Positions 1 through 5,734 of a DNA stretch of 7,592 nt are shown piece by piece. Positions within the stretch are counted from its first letter, which is position 1. Each line of letters begins with the position of its first letter. The translations under genes were made by a program, and so were the position numbers. Under the pieces are notes generated by a model. It was not told where the DNA came from and made no database searches. It saw nothing but the letters and a program-made list of their open reading frames with translations. Source of the stretch: Candidatus Woesearchaeota archaeon (GTDB lineage Archaea > Nanobdellota > Nanobdellia > Woesearchaeales > GW2011-AR4); contig JACPMU010000091.1 of the NCBI GenBank assembly GCA_016185865.1, forward strand, positions 1-7,592, written 5' to 3'.

Positions 1-25
1 AGACATGGACAACAGCCTGAGGCAT
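1..25 (-). CDS. 5' end of an unidentified gene (partial, runs off the window)
   Basis: An ATG at 25-23 on the minus strand opens a frame reading MPQAVVHV before the window ends. It is supported by a good SD (GGTGAT, 34-29) four to five bases upstream and by its place immediately after the UbiB-family gene, whose stop codon (32-30) lies inside that SD. Only four bases separate the stop and the start, so it is probably the third gene of the cutA-ubiB operon and may be translationally coupled. Eight residues are too few to name a family. Confidence 0.5.
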
Positions 26-28
26 TTT

Positions 29-34
29 ATCACC
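29..34 (-). promoter_or_regulatory. Shine-Dalgarno site overlapping the ubiB stop codon
   Basis: Read on the minus strand the bases are GGTGAT, complementary to the anti-SD core of archaeal 16S rRNA, followed by AAA and ATG. The TGA inside it is the stop of the UbiB-family gene. Termination and re-initiation therefore occur at the same spot, which suggests coupled translation. Confidence 0.55.
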
Positions 35-1712
35 AGTGCCTGAATTTTTCCATCAGTATTGACATAAAAAGGACAAACATGAATATCGATGCAAAAAAGA
101 AGCTGAAAAACGAGAGGAACGGAATCCCGAGTATTGTGGGCCCCTTTTCCACCTGTATCAGTATTGCGGACACTATCAGCAAAGCTGCAATCAGCAATCC
201 ATAAGCAACCCTATTGCTGCTCCTGTCTATCTCCATGGAAAGCTGTTTTATGTCTGTGTCTTCAATGTCAACCTTTATGCTTCCTTTTTGTATTTTGTCA
301 AGGGCCCTTTCCGCTTTCTCAGGAAAGCTCTCTGCAAACTTCCTGTACTTGTGCACGCTGTGGACAATATTCCTGAAGGCATAAAGGGGATTTTTTCTTC
401 TTGCCACCAGTTTCTCGATAAACGGCTTTGTTGTATCTATAATTTTGAAATTTGGATCATAATCCATGGCTATTCCCTCAAGTGTTACTATTGTTTTTCC
501 GAACAGGACAAAAGACGCAGGCATTTTTAGCCTGTGCCTCAATGCTATGTCAATGACTTCTTCAAGCACTCTGCTTACTTTGGCGTCTTTTATGGAAGTG
601 CTCTGCAAAGGCTGTATTGCAAATCCAATGTCTGCTTTAAGCTGCTCGTAGTCAACATCATCGCTTTCCATGCCCATGGACATTAAAGTGTTGGTCACAA
701 GCTCCTCATCATGCTCCACAATGCCGTAAAGCAGGTCTATGCATTTGTTCTTCAGGCTTTCATTAAAATAGCCCACAATCCCAAAGTCAACAAAGGCAAT
801 GGAGTTATTTTTCATTACAATCAGGTTGCCTGGGTGGGGGTCTGCATGAAAAATGCCATGAACAAAAACCTGGGTCAGCACAGCATCAAAGCCGTTTTTA
901 AGTATTTGCCCAAAATTAATTTTTCTTTTTCTTATTTCCTTTATGTCGTGCAGCTCAATCCCTTCTATAAACTCCAGAGTCAGCACTTTCTCGCCTGTAA
1001 ACTCGTCAAAAACCTTTGGAATGCGCACAGTCCTGCTTCCAATGAAATTTTGAGCAAATCTTTTTGCATTCCTTGCCTCCAAGCGAAAATCAAGCTCTTT
1101 TTCTGTCCATTCCCTGAACTCGCTTACAATCCTTGTGGGATTGAACCTTCTTGCCTTTTCAAGGTGCTTTTCAAGAAGATTGGCAAAATAGAACATTATC
1201 TCTATGTCGGTTTCCATTATCTTTTTTACATCAGGCCTCTGCACCTTTACAGCAACCTTATCCCCATTTTTCAGGATTGCCCTGTGCACCTGGCTTATTG
1301 AGGCGCTTGCAATCGGCTTTTTTTCAAAATGAAGAAAAAGCTGCTCTATGCTTTTTCCGAGCTCTTTTTCTATTATGGCCCTTGCCTCGTCAAATGAGAA
1401 TTCAGGAACCTTGTCCTGGAGCTTTTCCAGCTCCTTGGAATATTCTTTTGGCACCAAATCAGGCCTTACGCTCAAAACCTGTCCGAATTTTATGAAAGTT
1501 GGGCCAAGCCTTTCAAGAGTTCTCCTAAGCCTTATTTCTGGCTTTATATCCTCGCTTTTTTTCAGTTTTGATTTAAGCCTTTTTGTGAGAGGTATGTACT
1601 GCCTGAGGTTTATTTTTTTCAGCAGCAAGTCAAAGCCCTCTTCAAAAAGAACTATAAGTATCTGGTTAAGCCTGTTTATGTCCCGCACCTCTTTTACTAT
1701 ATGGAATGGCAT
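30..1712 (-). CDS. ubiB: ABC1/UbiB-family atypical kinase-like membrane protein
   Basis: This 560-aa protein has the ABC1/ADCK/UbiB hallmarks in order. The KxGQ motif is at 75-78 (IKFGQ, followed by SVRPDLVP). The family Ala-rich nucleotide loop appears as ASASISQVH (135-143). The invariant lysine is K156 in VAVKVQRP, and ExD is E206-L-D208. The catalytic loop HADPHPGN is at 289-296 and the metal-binding DFG at 309-311. Two hydrophobic C-terminal segments (about 503-520 and 529-553) should anchor it in the membrane, as in bacterial UbiB. Length and architecture are normal for the family. Relatives support ubiquinone or other isoprenoid-lipid metabolism through an ATPase-like activity. No quinone pathway is visible here, so the substrate is unknown and the symbol names the family only. 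It starts 1 nt after the cutA stop, with only a weak purine stretch (AGAGAT) upstream, and is probably co-transcribed with cutA. Confidence 0.93.
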   Translation of the reverse strand: MPFHIVKEVRDINRLNQILIVLFEEGFDLLLKKINLRQYIPLTKRLKSKLKKSEDIKPEIRLRRTLERLGPTFIKFGQVLSVRPDLVPKEYSKELEKLQDKVPEFSFDEARAIIEKELGKSIEQLFLHFEKKPIASASISQVHRAILKNGDKVAVKVQRPDVKKIMETDIEIMFYFANLLEKHLEKARRFNPTRIVSEFREWTEKELDFRLEARNAKRFAQNFIGSRTVRIPKVFDEFTGEKVLTLEFIEGIELHDIKEIRKRKINFGQILKNGFDAVLTQVFVHGIFHADPHPGNLIVMKNNSIAFVDFGIVGYFNESLKNKCIDLLYGIVEHDEELVTNTLMSMGMESDDVDYEQLKADIGFAIQPLQSTSIKDAKVSRVLEEVIDIALRHRLKMPASFVLFGKTIVTLEGIAMDYDPNFKIIDTTKPFIEKLVARRKNPLYAFRNIVHSVHKYRKFAESFPEKAERALDKIQKGSIKVDIEDTDIKQLSMEIDRSSNRVAYGLLIAALLIVSAILIQVEKGPTILGIPFLSFFSFFFASIFMFVLFMSILMEKFRHW

Positions 1713-1713
1713 T

Positions 1714-2016
1714 CTACATTATCTCTTTTTTTGCCCAAGCCTCATAATCGCTATTTGCAGCAGCATTTAATTTTAAAATGCACGGAATTTCGTAGGAATG
1801 CATTTTTTTAACCTCATTTTCAACTTTCTTAAAATTCCTATTGCTTGTCTTTGCAATAATCACACTTTCACTGTGTTTTGCAATCTTGCTGCTCCACCAG
1901 TACATGCTCTTTATGGGAAATATGTTGGCGCATGCTATCAGCCTTTTTTTCAGCAGATGCATTGATATCTTTTCAGCTTCCTTTTCGTCCTTGCACGTTA
2001 TGTAAACCAAAGTCAT
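1714..2016 (-). CDS. cutA: CutA-like divalent cation tolerance protein
   Basis: From ATG at 2016 the product is 100 aa, matching the usual size of this small trimeric ferredoxin-like-fold protein. Diagnostic segments are the start MTLVYITCKDEKEAEKI, then RLIACANIFPI (25-35) followed by SMYWW (37-41), and HSYEIPCI (73-80) with the conserved Tyr-Glu. A late aromatic stretch YEAWAKKE (91-98) fits the family C-terminus. The frame stays open up to 2103, but the extra 29 codons are not CutA-like and would overlap the divergent promoter. A TATA-like element about 24 nt upstream of 2016 supports the shorter start. In E. coli cutA is linked to copper tolerance, but the molecular role of CutA proteins is unsettled and many bind metals only weakly. 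It heads the leftward operon. Confidence 0.92.
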   Translation of the reverse strand: MTLVYITCKDEKEAEKISMHLLKKRLIACANIFPIKSMYWWSSKIAKHSESVIIAKTSNRNFKKVENEVKKMHSYEIPCILKLNAAANSDYEAWAKKEIM

Positions 2017-2032
2017 ATAAGATTTAATAATC

Positions 2033-2046
2033 TTTTTATTTATTAA
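2033..2046 (-). promoter_or_regulatory. Probable TATA box for the cutA operon
   Basis: On the minus strand the bases read TTAATAAATAAAAA, centred about 24 nt before the cutA ATG. This is the expected distance for a leaderless or nearly leaderless archaeal transcript. No SD precedes the start codon, which agrees. Confidence 0.5.
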
Positions 2047-2054
2047 CTTTGTTG

Positions 2055-2098
2055 TTTCCGACACAGAGAAAAGCCTTAGCTTTTTGAGTGTTCGGAAA
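2055..2098 (+). repeat. Imperfect inverted repeat (hairpin A) in the cutA/nop5 divergent region
   Basis: TTTCCGACAC (2055-2064) pairs with GTGTTCGGAAA (2088-2098) with one bulged T. Inside, AAAAGC (2069-2074) pairs with GCTTTT (2079-2084) around a CTTA loop. Between the stems lie AGAG and TGA, which can be written as tandem G-A/A-G mismatches (2066-2067 against 2086-2087) next to a bulged A. It could be an operator at DNA level or a leader RNA structure if transcription starts far enough upstream. Its right arm is shared with the palindrome at 2092-2119. Confidence 0.6.
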
Positions 2099-2119
2099 TT
2101 CAAGAATTGAATTTTCCGA
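2092..2119 (+). repeat. Near-perfect palindrome (hairpin B) abutting the nop5 TATA box
   Basis: The left arm TCGGAAATTCAA (2092-2103) and right arm TTGAATTTTCCGA (2107-2119) are reverse complements except for one extra base, around a GAA centre. It ends five bases before the TATA-like element at 2124. That position suits a transcription-factor operator controlling access of TBP/TFB. The right arm also carries a direct copy of TTTCCGACA, first seen at 2055-2063. Confidence 0.65.
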
Positions 2120-2123
2120 CATC

Positions 2124-2132
2124 TTTAAAAAA
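2124..2132 (+). promoter_or_regulatory. TATA box of the nop5-fibrillarin operon
   Basis: TTTAAAAAA is centred about 26 nt upstream of the ATG at 2154, which places transcription start at or next to the start codon (leaderless). No SD is seen before the ATG. This spacing is a main argument for taking 2154 as the nop5 start. Confidence 0.6.
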
Positions 2133-2153
2133 CAGCAATCACTTCTTTGCCAT

Positions 2154-3098
2154 ATGTATCTTTTTTCAAATGTGCTTGGGGTGTTTGTATTTGACGAGAA
2201 CTTTGAAGTAGTGGATAAGATAACATTCCAAAATCTTGGAGATTATCAAAATAAGGATAAATCCATTGAAACAGTAAAAAATAAGCATAAAGCTCTGGAA
2301 GAGCCGGATGAAAGGTCCTTGACAAAAATACTGCTTTATTTTAAAAAAAATAGGTTATTCAGCGATTTTTACAGCAGAAACCTTCAAATAACAAAATCTG
2401 ATGTCAGGAATTCAGCAACAGATGACATTCTACTGATCCAGTCTATAAATCTTATTGATGATCTTGAAAAAGTAATAAACCTTCTTGCAAAAAGGCTGAG
2501 GGAATGGTACGGGCTCTACAATCCTGAATTTTCGATGGCAACAGAAAGCCATGAAAGGTTTGTTGAGGAAATTCTTGAAAATGAAAAATCTGAACTGCTC
2601 GGTAAAATCCAGGTTAAGCCTGAAGAATCCATCGGAGCAGAACTTGGGCAGGATGATCTGGAGCCGATAAGGGCATTTACAAGCCAAGTCCATGGCCTGT
2701 ACCAATTGAGAAAATCCCAGATTGGCTACATCTCGGCATTAATGGATGGATTATGCCCGAATACAAAGGCTGTTTGCGGCGTTTTAACAGGCGCAATGCT
2801 GATAGAGCATGCCGGAAGCTTGAAAAGATTAAGCGAGATGCCTGCCTCAACAATCCAGATTCTGGGTGCTGAAAAGGCATTGTTCAGGCACATGAAAACA
2901 GGCGCAAGGCCGCCAAGGCACGGCATTATAGTGCACCACCCGCTGATAGCCAAATCTCCCGAGAGAATGCACGGCAAAATTGCAAGGGCGCTTGCAGACA
3001 AGATATCCATAGCATCAAAAGTTGACTATTTCAATGGCAAATTCATTGGCGACAAATTAAAAAAAGAACTGGAGGATAAATTTAACGATGTAAAATGA
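2154..3098 (+). CDS. nop5: Nop5, box C/D RNP scaffold protein
   Basis: Nop5 (Nop56/58 family) bridges L7Ae-bound C/D guide RNA and fibrillarin in the enzyme that 2'-O-methylates rRNA and tRNA. From ATG 2154 the product has 314 aa. The N-terminal fibrillarin-binding domain begins MYLFSNVLGVFVFDENFE. The conserved LREWYGLYNPEF lies at 115-126, a helical region predicted to form the coiled-coil dimerisation part follows, and the Nop RNA-binding signature GAEKALFRHMKTGARPPRHG is at 238-257, continuing IIVHHPLI. No Lys-rich tail is present. The length falls inside the range of archaeal homologues (about 270-410). A GTG at 2088 would add 22 residues unlike the family and would place the TATA box inside the gene, so 2154 is preferred. 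It overlaps fibrillarin by four bases. Confidence 0.95.
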   Translation: MYLFSNVLGVFVFDENFEVVDKITFQNLGDYQNKDKSIETVKNKHKALEEPDERSLTKILLYFKKNRLFSDFYSRNLQITKSDVRNSATDDILLIQSINLIDDLEKVINLLAKRLREWYGLYNPEFSMATESHERFVEEILENEKSELLGKIQVKPEESIGAELGQDDLEPIRAFTSQVHGLYQLRKSQIGYISALMDGLCPNTKAVCGVLTGAMLIEHAGSLKRLSEMPASTIQILGAEKALFRHMKTGARPPRHGIIVHHPLIAKSPERMHGKIARALADKISIASKVDYFNGKFIGDKLKKELEDKFNDVK

Positions 3099-3685
3099 AA
3101 AACGTTTACGGCGAAAAGCTTGTAGCTGAAAACGGTGTTGAGTACAGGGAATGGGATGCCTTCAAGAGCAAGCTCGCTGCCTGCATCCTGAAAGGCAGCC
3201 TTAATATCGGCATAAGAAAAAATGATGCTGTCCTGTATCTTGGCTCCGCATCTGGCACAACCATAAGCCACGTTTCCGATATTGTTGGAAATGATGGGTT
3301 TGTCTTTGCTGTTGACATTGCTCCAAGGGTAATGCGCGACTTGATTTTTTTGTGCTATAAAAGGAAGAATATTGCTCCAATTTTGGCAGACGCAAACAAA
3401 ATTGATAATTTAAAGGAAAGAATATCTGCAGTTGATGTCCTATACCAGGATGTTGCCCAGAAAAGCCAGATTGAAATTTTCTTGAAAAATGCAAATTTGT
3501 TTTTGAAGAATGGCGGATACGCTTTGCTGGCTGTCAAGGCAAGAAGCATTGACGTTACAAGGCAGCCAAAGCAGATTTTCAGGGAAGTAAAAGAAAAGCT
3601 GGAGAAAGCATTGACAATAATAGATTACAGGGAGCTCGAGCCTTACCAAAAGGACCATGCAATGTTTATCTGCAAGAAACAGTAA
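3095..3685 (+). CDS. flpA: Fibrillarin-like rRNA/tRNA 2'-O-methyltransferase
   Basis: This is the S-adenosylmethionine-dependent catalytic subunit of the box C/D RNP, with 196 aa. The Rossmann SAM site is YLGSASGTT (48-56), with acidic D74 in AVDIAPR, LADAN (97-101) and YQDVAQ (117-122). AVKARSIDV (146-154) holds the family-conserved catalytic lysine K148, and the C-terminal LEPYQKDHAMFI is typical. The start codon overlaps the nop5 stop (ATGA), so translation is probably coupled. It is short: archaeal relatives are usually about 210-230 aa, and most of the N-terminal beta-rich segment before the GEEYR-W motif is missing. An in-frame TAA at 3083-3085 rules out a longer start. All catalytic motifs remain, so activity is likely. 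Confidence 0.95.
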   Translation: MKNVYGEKLVAENGVEYREWDAFKSKLAACILKGSLNIGIRKNDAVLYLGSASGTTISHVSDIVGNDGFVFAVDIAPRVMRDLIFLCYKRKNIAPILADANKIDNLKERISAVDVLYQDVAQKSQIEIFLKNANLFLKNGGYALLAVKARSIDVTRQPKQIFREVKEKLEKALTIIDYRELEPYQKDHAMFICKKQ

Positions 3686-3687
3686 CC

Positions 3688-3696
3688 TTTAAATAA
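3688..3696 (+). promoter_or_regulatory. TATA box for the 3719 gene
   Basis: TTTAAATAA is centred about 27 nt before the ATG at 3719 and lies directly after the fibrillarin stop codon. There is no SD, so a leaderless transcript is likely and the gene need not belong to the nop5 operon. Confidence 0.6.
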
Positions 3697-3718
3697 CTGC
3701 ATTCCAAAGAAAACTGGC

Positions 3719-4465
3719 ATGAAAAAGGGAATTTTTGTATTTTTATTATTACTGTCAATTTTATCTGCATACCTTGTTTTTTCCCACGAAGGCGAAGAAG
3801 ACGAATATGCTTTAGACCATTCTGAGCTTTATCCATTAAGCCAATTAACCGCTGCTGGCTATGGCTCTCTTGCTTTTGGCATTTTGATTGTTATAATCCT
3901 GTTATTCCACAAGACAATGAAGAATGAAGCCAAGAAAATTGTCTATTTTTTAATAATAAGTGTGGTTTTTCTTGTAACCATATATCTTGTCCTGACAACG
4001 CTTCATCTTAATTTGGTTTCATTGACAAAGGGGCCTGTGCACTGGCATGCTGACTTTGAAATATGGGTTTGCAACAGGGAACTATTTGTTGCAGAGCCAA
4101 AAAGCTTTTTGTCAAACAAGCAAGGCGTTGATTTAATGCATGCCCACAATGACAACAGGATACATGTAGAAGGGGTTATCTTAGACAAAAAGCAGGCAAG
4201 CTTAGGAGCTTTTTTCTATGCAATTGGAGGCTCTGTCTCAAGCGACGGAATAAAAGTCCCGACAGATGAAGGCTTAGTTTCTGTTCATGACGGCGACAAA
4301 TGCAATGAGCAGCCTGCAAAGCTTTATGTTTTTGTAAATGGAAAATTAATTGAAAACCCATCAGATTATGCTATTTCACAATATGAAAAAGTGCCTCCTG
4401 GCGACAGGATAAAGTTTGTTTTTACCGAAAAACCAATTGAAGAAATTGATCCGAACATAAGCTAA
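3719..4465 (+). CDS. Three-helix membrane protein with a His-rich extracytoplasmic domain
   Basis: A 248-aa protein that I do not recognise as a named family. It has a signal-like hydrophobic segment (about 3-21), an acidic stretch, and membrane helices near 47-65 and 74-97 separated by a basic loop (HKTMKNEAKK). By the positive-inside rule the C-terminal domain (98-248) lies outside the cell. That domain carries HWH (108-110), MHAHND (140-145), IHVEG (148-152) and H190. This pattern resembles uncharacterised surface domains with HxH...HAH...IHVE motifs and suggests metal binding, possibly copper or zinc, but that is inference. Two outside cysteines (C118, C195) could form a disulfide. The next gene, a CcdA-like thiol-redox protein, starts one base after its stop, so the two are probably co-expressed and functionally linked. 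Confidence 0.85.
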   Translation: MKKGIFVFLLLLSILSAYLVFSHEGEEDEYALDHSELYPLSQLTAAGYGSLAFGILIVIILLFHKTMKNEAKKIVYFLIISVVFLVTIYLVLTTLHLNLVSLTKGPVHWHADFEIWVCNRELFVAEPKSFLSNKQGVDLMHAHNDNRIHVEGVILDKKQASLGAFFYAIGGSVSSDGIKVPTDEGLVSVHDGDKCNEQPAKLYVFVNGKLIENPSDYAISQYEKVPPGDRIKFVFTEKPIEEIDPNIS

Positions 4466-4466
4466 A

Positions 4467-5174
4467 ATGGCAGTACAAGCTTATTTACCAACTTTAGGAA
4501 CTGTAGTTGCAACAGCATTAATAGATTCAATCAACCCTTGCGCCATAGGAGTCTTAATACTGCTGATCTCTATAATGATAGCCTTTAAGACAAAAAAAGA
4601 AATGCTTTTCTATGGATTTGTGTATGTATTTGCGGTTTTTGTCACCTATGTTTTAGCGGGCTTTGGCATATTGTATTTTTTAAGCTCAGTGCCTTTGTTT
4701 ATCAGCGAATACATCTCAATCATAGTTGGCTCGTTGATTATTATTGCAGGGCTTATTGAAATAAAGGATTTCTTTTGGTACGGCCAGGGAATAACCTTGG
4801 CAATTCCTCCGGAAAGGGCAAAGCAGATTCATGAAATGACAAAAAAAATCACGCTGCCGGGGGTCATCTTCCTTGGGATTTTTGTTGCAGGCGTTGAACT
4901 GCCGTGCACAGGAGCCCCTTACCTTGCGATTCTGCTCTTGCTATCGCAAAATTTTAATTTTGCGGCGTTTTTAATGCTTATCTTATACAATATAATATTC
5001 GTGCTGCCCTTGGTTGTTATCTTGCTGATGGTTAATTTCGGCTTTAAAATTCAGAACATAAAGAGGTGGAAGCAGAACAACCGCACATATATGAGGCTTG
5101 CTACAGGAGTTGTTTTAATACTGCTTGGATGGCTGCTTATTTTGATAGCAAACGGCACGATAACATTTAACTAA
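4467..5174 (+). CDS. CcdA/DsbD-type thiol-disulfide transmembrane protein
   Basis: A 235-aa, roughly six-helix membrane protein. Two half-repeats each carry the family Cys motif: DSINPCAIGVLILL with C25, and ELPCTGAPYLAIL with C147. In CcdA and the DsbD core these two cysteines move electrons from cytoplasmic thioredoxin across the membrane to outside thiol proteins, serving cytochrome c maturation, disulfide reduction or metal-site assembly. Size, Cys spacing and the NPC and PCTGxPY motifs fit the short CcdA form without attached thioredoxin domains. The partner is not obvious: no CxxC thioredoxin lies next to it. The gene starts one base after the His-rich membrane protein with no separate promoter or SD, pointing to translational coupling. 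A LysE-type transporter fold is the alternative, but the paired cysteines favour CcdA. Confidence 0.88.
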   Translation: MAVQAYLPTLGTVVATALIDSINPCAIGVLILLISIMIAFKTKKEMLFYGFVYVFAVFVTYVLAGFGILYFLSSVPLFISEYISIIVGSLIIIAGLIEIKDFFWYGQGITLAIPPERAKQIHEMTKKITLPGVIFLGIFVAGVELPCTGAPYLAILLLLSQNFNFAAFLMLILYNIIFVLPLVVILLMVNFGFKIQNIKRWKQNNRTYMRLATGVVLILLGWLLILIANGTITFN

Positions 5175-5199
5175 GATGAAAAATTAATATTGACTAAAA

Positions 5200-5523
5200 A
5201 TGAAAAGGAAAAAAACAAAGAAAAATATAATAAAAAGAACAAAAGACAAAACAGTATTGCAAATAGTCAAGAGAAGAGGGCATGCAGAGCTTTATGACGA
5301 GAGAAAAGTTTACGGCTCCTGCTTTTTTGCCTGCAGGAATGCTCATCTGAGCGAAAAAGAAGCAGAGGAAATATGCAAAAGAGTGTCTGCCGCAGTGACA
5401 AAATGGATAAAAACAAAGAAAGTCGTGTCCTCAAATGACATTTTTAAGATTTTAATACAAGAACTAAAGAAGCACAATGAAGATGCTGCATTTTTGTATG
5501 AAACCCACAGGGATATTTCGTAA
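5200..5523 (+). CDS. Stand-alone ATP-cone domain protein
   Basis: A 107-aa protein made of a Lys/Arg-rich leader (1-18) and one ATP-cone (about 19-107). It shows the opening pattern VKRRGHAELYDERKV (23-37), the helical middle SEKEAEEICKRVSAAV, and the closing VSSNDIFKILIQELKK...AAFLYETHRDIS. ATP-cones sense ATP/dATP and normally sit on ribonucleotide reductases or on the repressor NrdR. NrdR's N-terminal zinc ribbon is absent and no reductase follows, so this is an orphan regulatory domain acting in trans on an unknown partner. The basic leader might contact nucleic acid, which is inference. It lies 25 nt after the CcdA-like gene with neither a clear TATA box nor an SD, so read-through from the upstream pair is likely. 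Confidence 0.82.
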   Translation: MKRKKTKKNIIKRTKDKTVLQIVKRRGHAELYDERKVYGSCFFACRNAHLSEKEAEEICKRVSAAVTKWIKTKKVVSSNDIFKILIQELKKHNEDAAFLYETHRDIS

Positions 5524-5538
5524 ATCATAATCAATAAA

Positions 5539-5546
5539 TTTAAATA
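5539..5546 (+). promoter_or_regulatory. TATA box of the 28-aa microprotein gene
   Basis: TTTAAATA within a run of A/T bases lies about 57 nt before the ATG at 5600. Transcription would start near 5568 and give a leader of roughly 30 nt that contains a strong SD. This gene therefore has a leader, unlike several neighbours. Confidence 0.55.
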
Positions 5547-5585
5547 TCAAACATAAAATTAAAAAATATCAAAAACTCCTCTAAA

Positions 5586-5593
5586 AAGGTGAT
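5586..5593 (+). promoter_or_regulatory. Strong Shine-Dalgarno site for the microprotein
   Basis: AAGGTGAT closely matches the archaeal SD consensus (AGGAGGTGATCC) and ends six bases before the ATG at 5600. It is the chief evidence that the short downstream frame is a real gene. Confidence 0.75.
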
Positions 5594-5599
5594 TTTAAA

Positions 5600-5686
5600 A
5601 TGGCAAAGAAAAAAGCGAAAAAATCAGGCAAAAAGAAAGCAGCAAAACCAATGGGCAAGAAGAAGAATGTATGCGAGTTCTGCTGA
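5600..5686 (+). CDS. 28-aa lysine-rich microprotein with C-terminal CxxC
   Basis: A short frame from ATG 5600 to TGA 5684-5686 encodes 28 residues, 12 of them lysine. They begin MAKKKAKKSGKKKAAKP, continue with MGKKK, and end NVCEFC. Support for a real gene comes from its own TATA box, an excellent SD, a T-tract straight after the stop and the non-random composition. The basic body resembles histone-H1-like or nucleic-acid-binding tails. The terminal CEFC could be half of a zinc site completed by dimerisation, a redox pair, or a metal ligand. I know no named family for it. It stands between the ATP-cone gene and the VIT-type transporter and appears to be transcribed alone. Confidence 0.72.
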   Translation: MAKKKAKKSGKKKAAKPMGKKKNVCEFC

Positions 5687-5692
5687 TTTTTT
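5687..5692 (+). terminator. Oligo-T terminator after the microprotein
   Basis: TTTTTT follows the TGA directly. Archaeal RNA polymerase commonly terminates at short T-tracts without a hairpin, and none is evident here. A new TATA box begins 12 bases later. Confidence 0.4.
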
Positions 5693-5703
5693 GGATTGTC
5701 AAG

Positions 5704-5712
5704 ATTTATAAA
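5704..5712 (+). promoter_or_regulatory. TATA box of the VIT1/CCC1-family gene
   Basis: TTTATAAAC is centred 27 nt before the ATG at 5735, a leaderless arrangement. It would lie inside the coding region if a TTG at 5696 were used, so it helps fix the start. Confidence 0.62.
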
Positions 5713-5734
5713 CAAGCTGGTTTTATTAATTTGT

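Noticed and set aside
711..1301. A 196-codon plus-strand frame opposite the UbiB-family gene
   Set aside because: It is a shadow of a gene with all ABC1 motifs on the other strand. The predicted product has no recognisable motif and no promoter or SD was seen.
2017..2103. Longer cutA frame starting at 2103
   Set aside because: CutA proteins begin at the MTLVYITC segment. The 29 extra codons cover the divergent promoter and have no family resemblance.
2051..2119. tRNA-like or independent small RNA in the cutA/nop5 gap, suggested by the stem-loops
   Set aside because: There is no cloverleaf, no GGTTCRAATCC T-arm, no CCA-type acceptor stem and no dedicated promoter, so only inverted repeats can be claimed.
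2088..2153. A GTG at 2088 as the nop5 start (22 extra residues)
   Set aside because: The added residues do not resemble a Nop5 N-terminus, the family start MYLFSNVLG begins at 2154, and the inverted repeat and TATA box would fall inside the gene.
5176..5187. An ATG at 5176 as a start for the ATP-cone gene
   Set aside because: It is in the same frame but meets a TAA after three codons, so the ATG at 5200 is used.
5696..5734. A TTG at 5696 as the start of the VIT1/CCC1-family protein
   Set aside because: It needs a rare start codon without an SD and overlaps a good TATA box placed 27 nt before the ATG at 5735.
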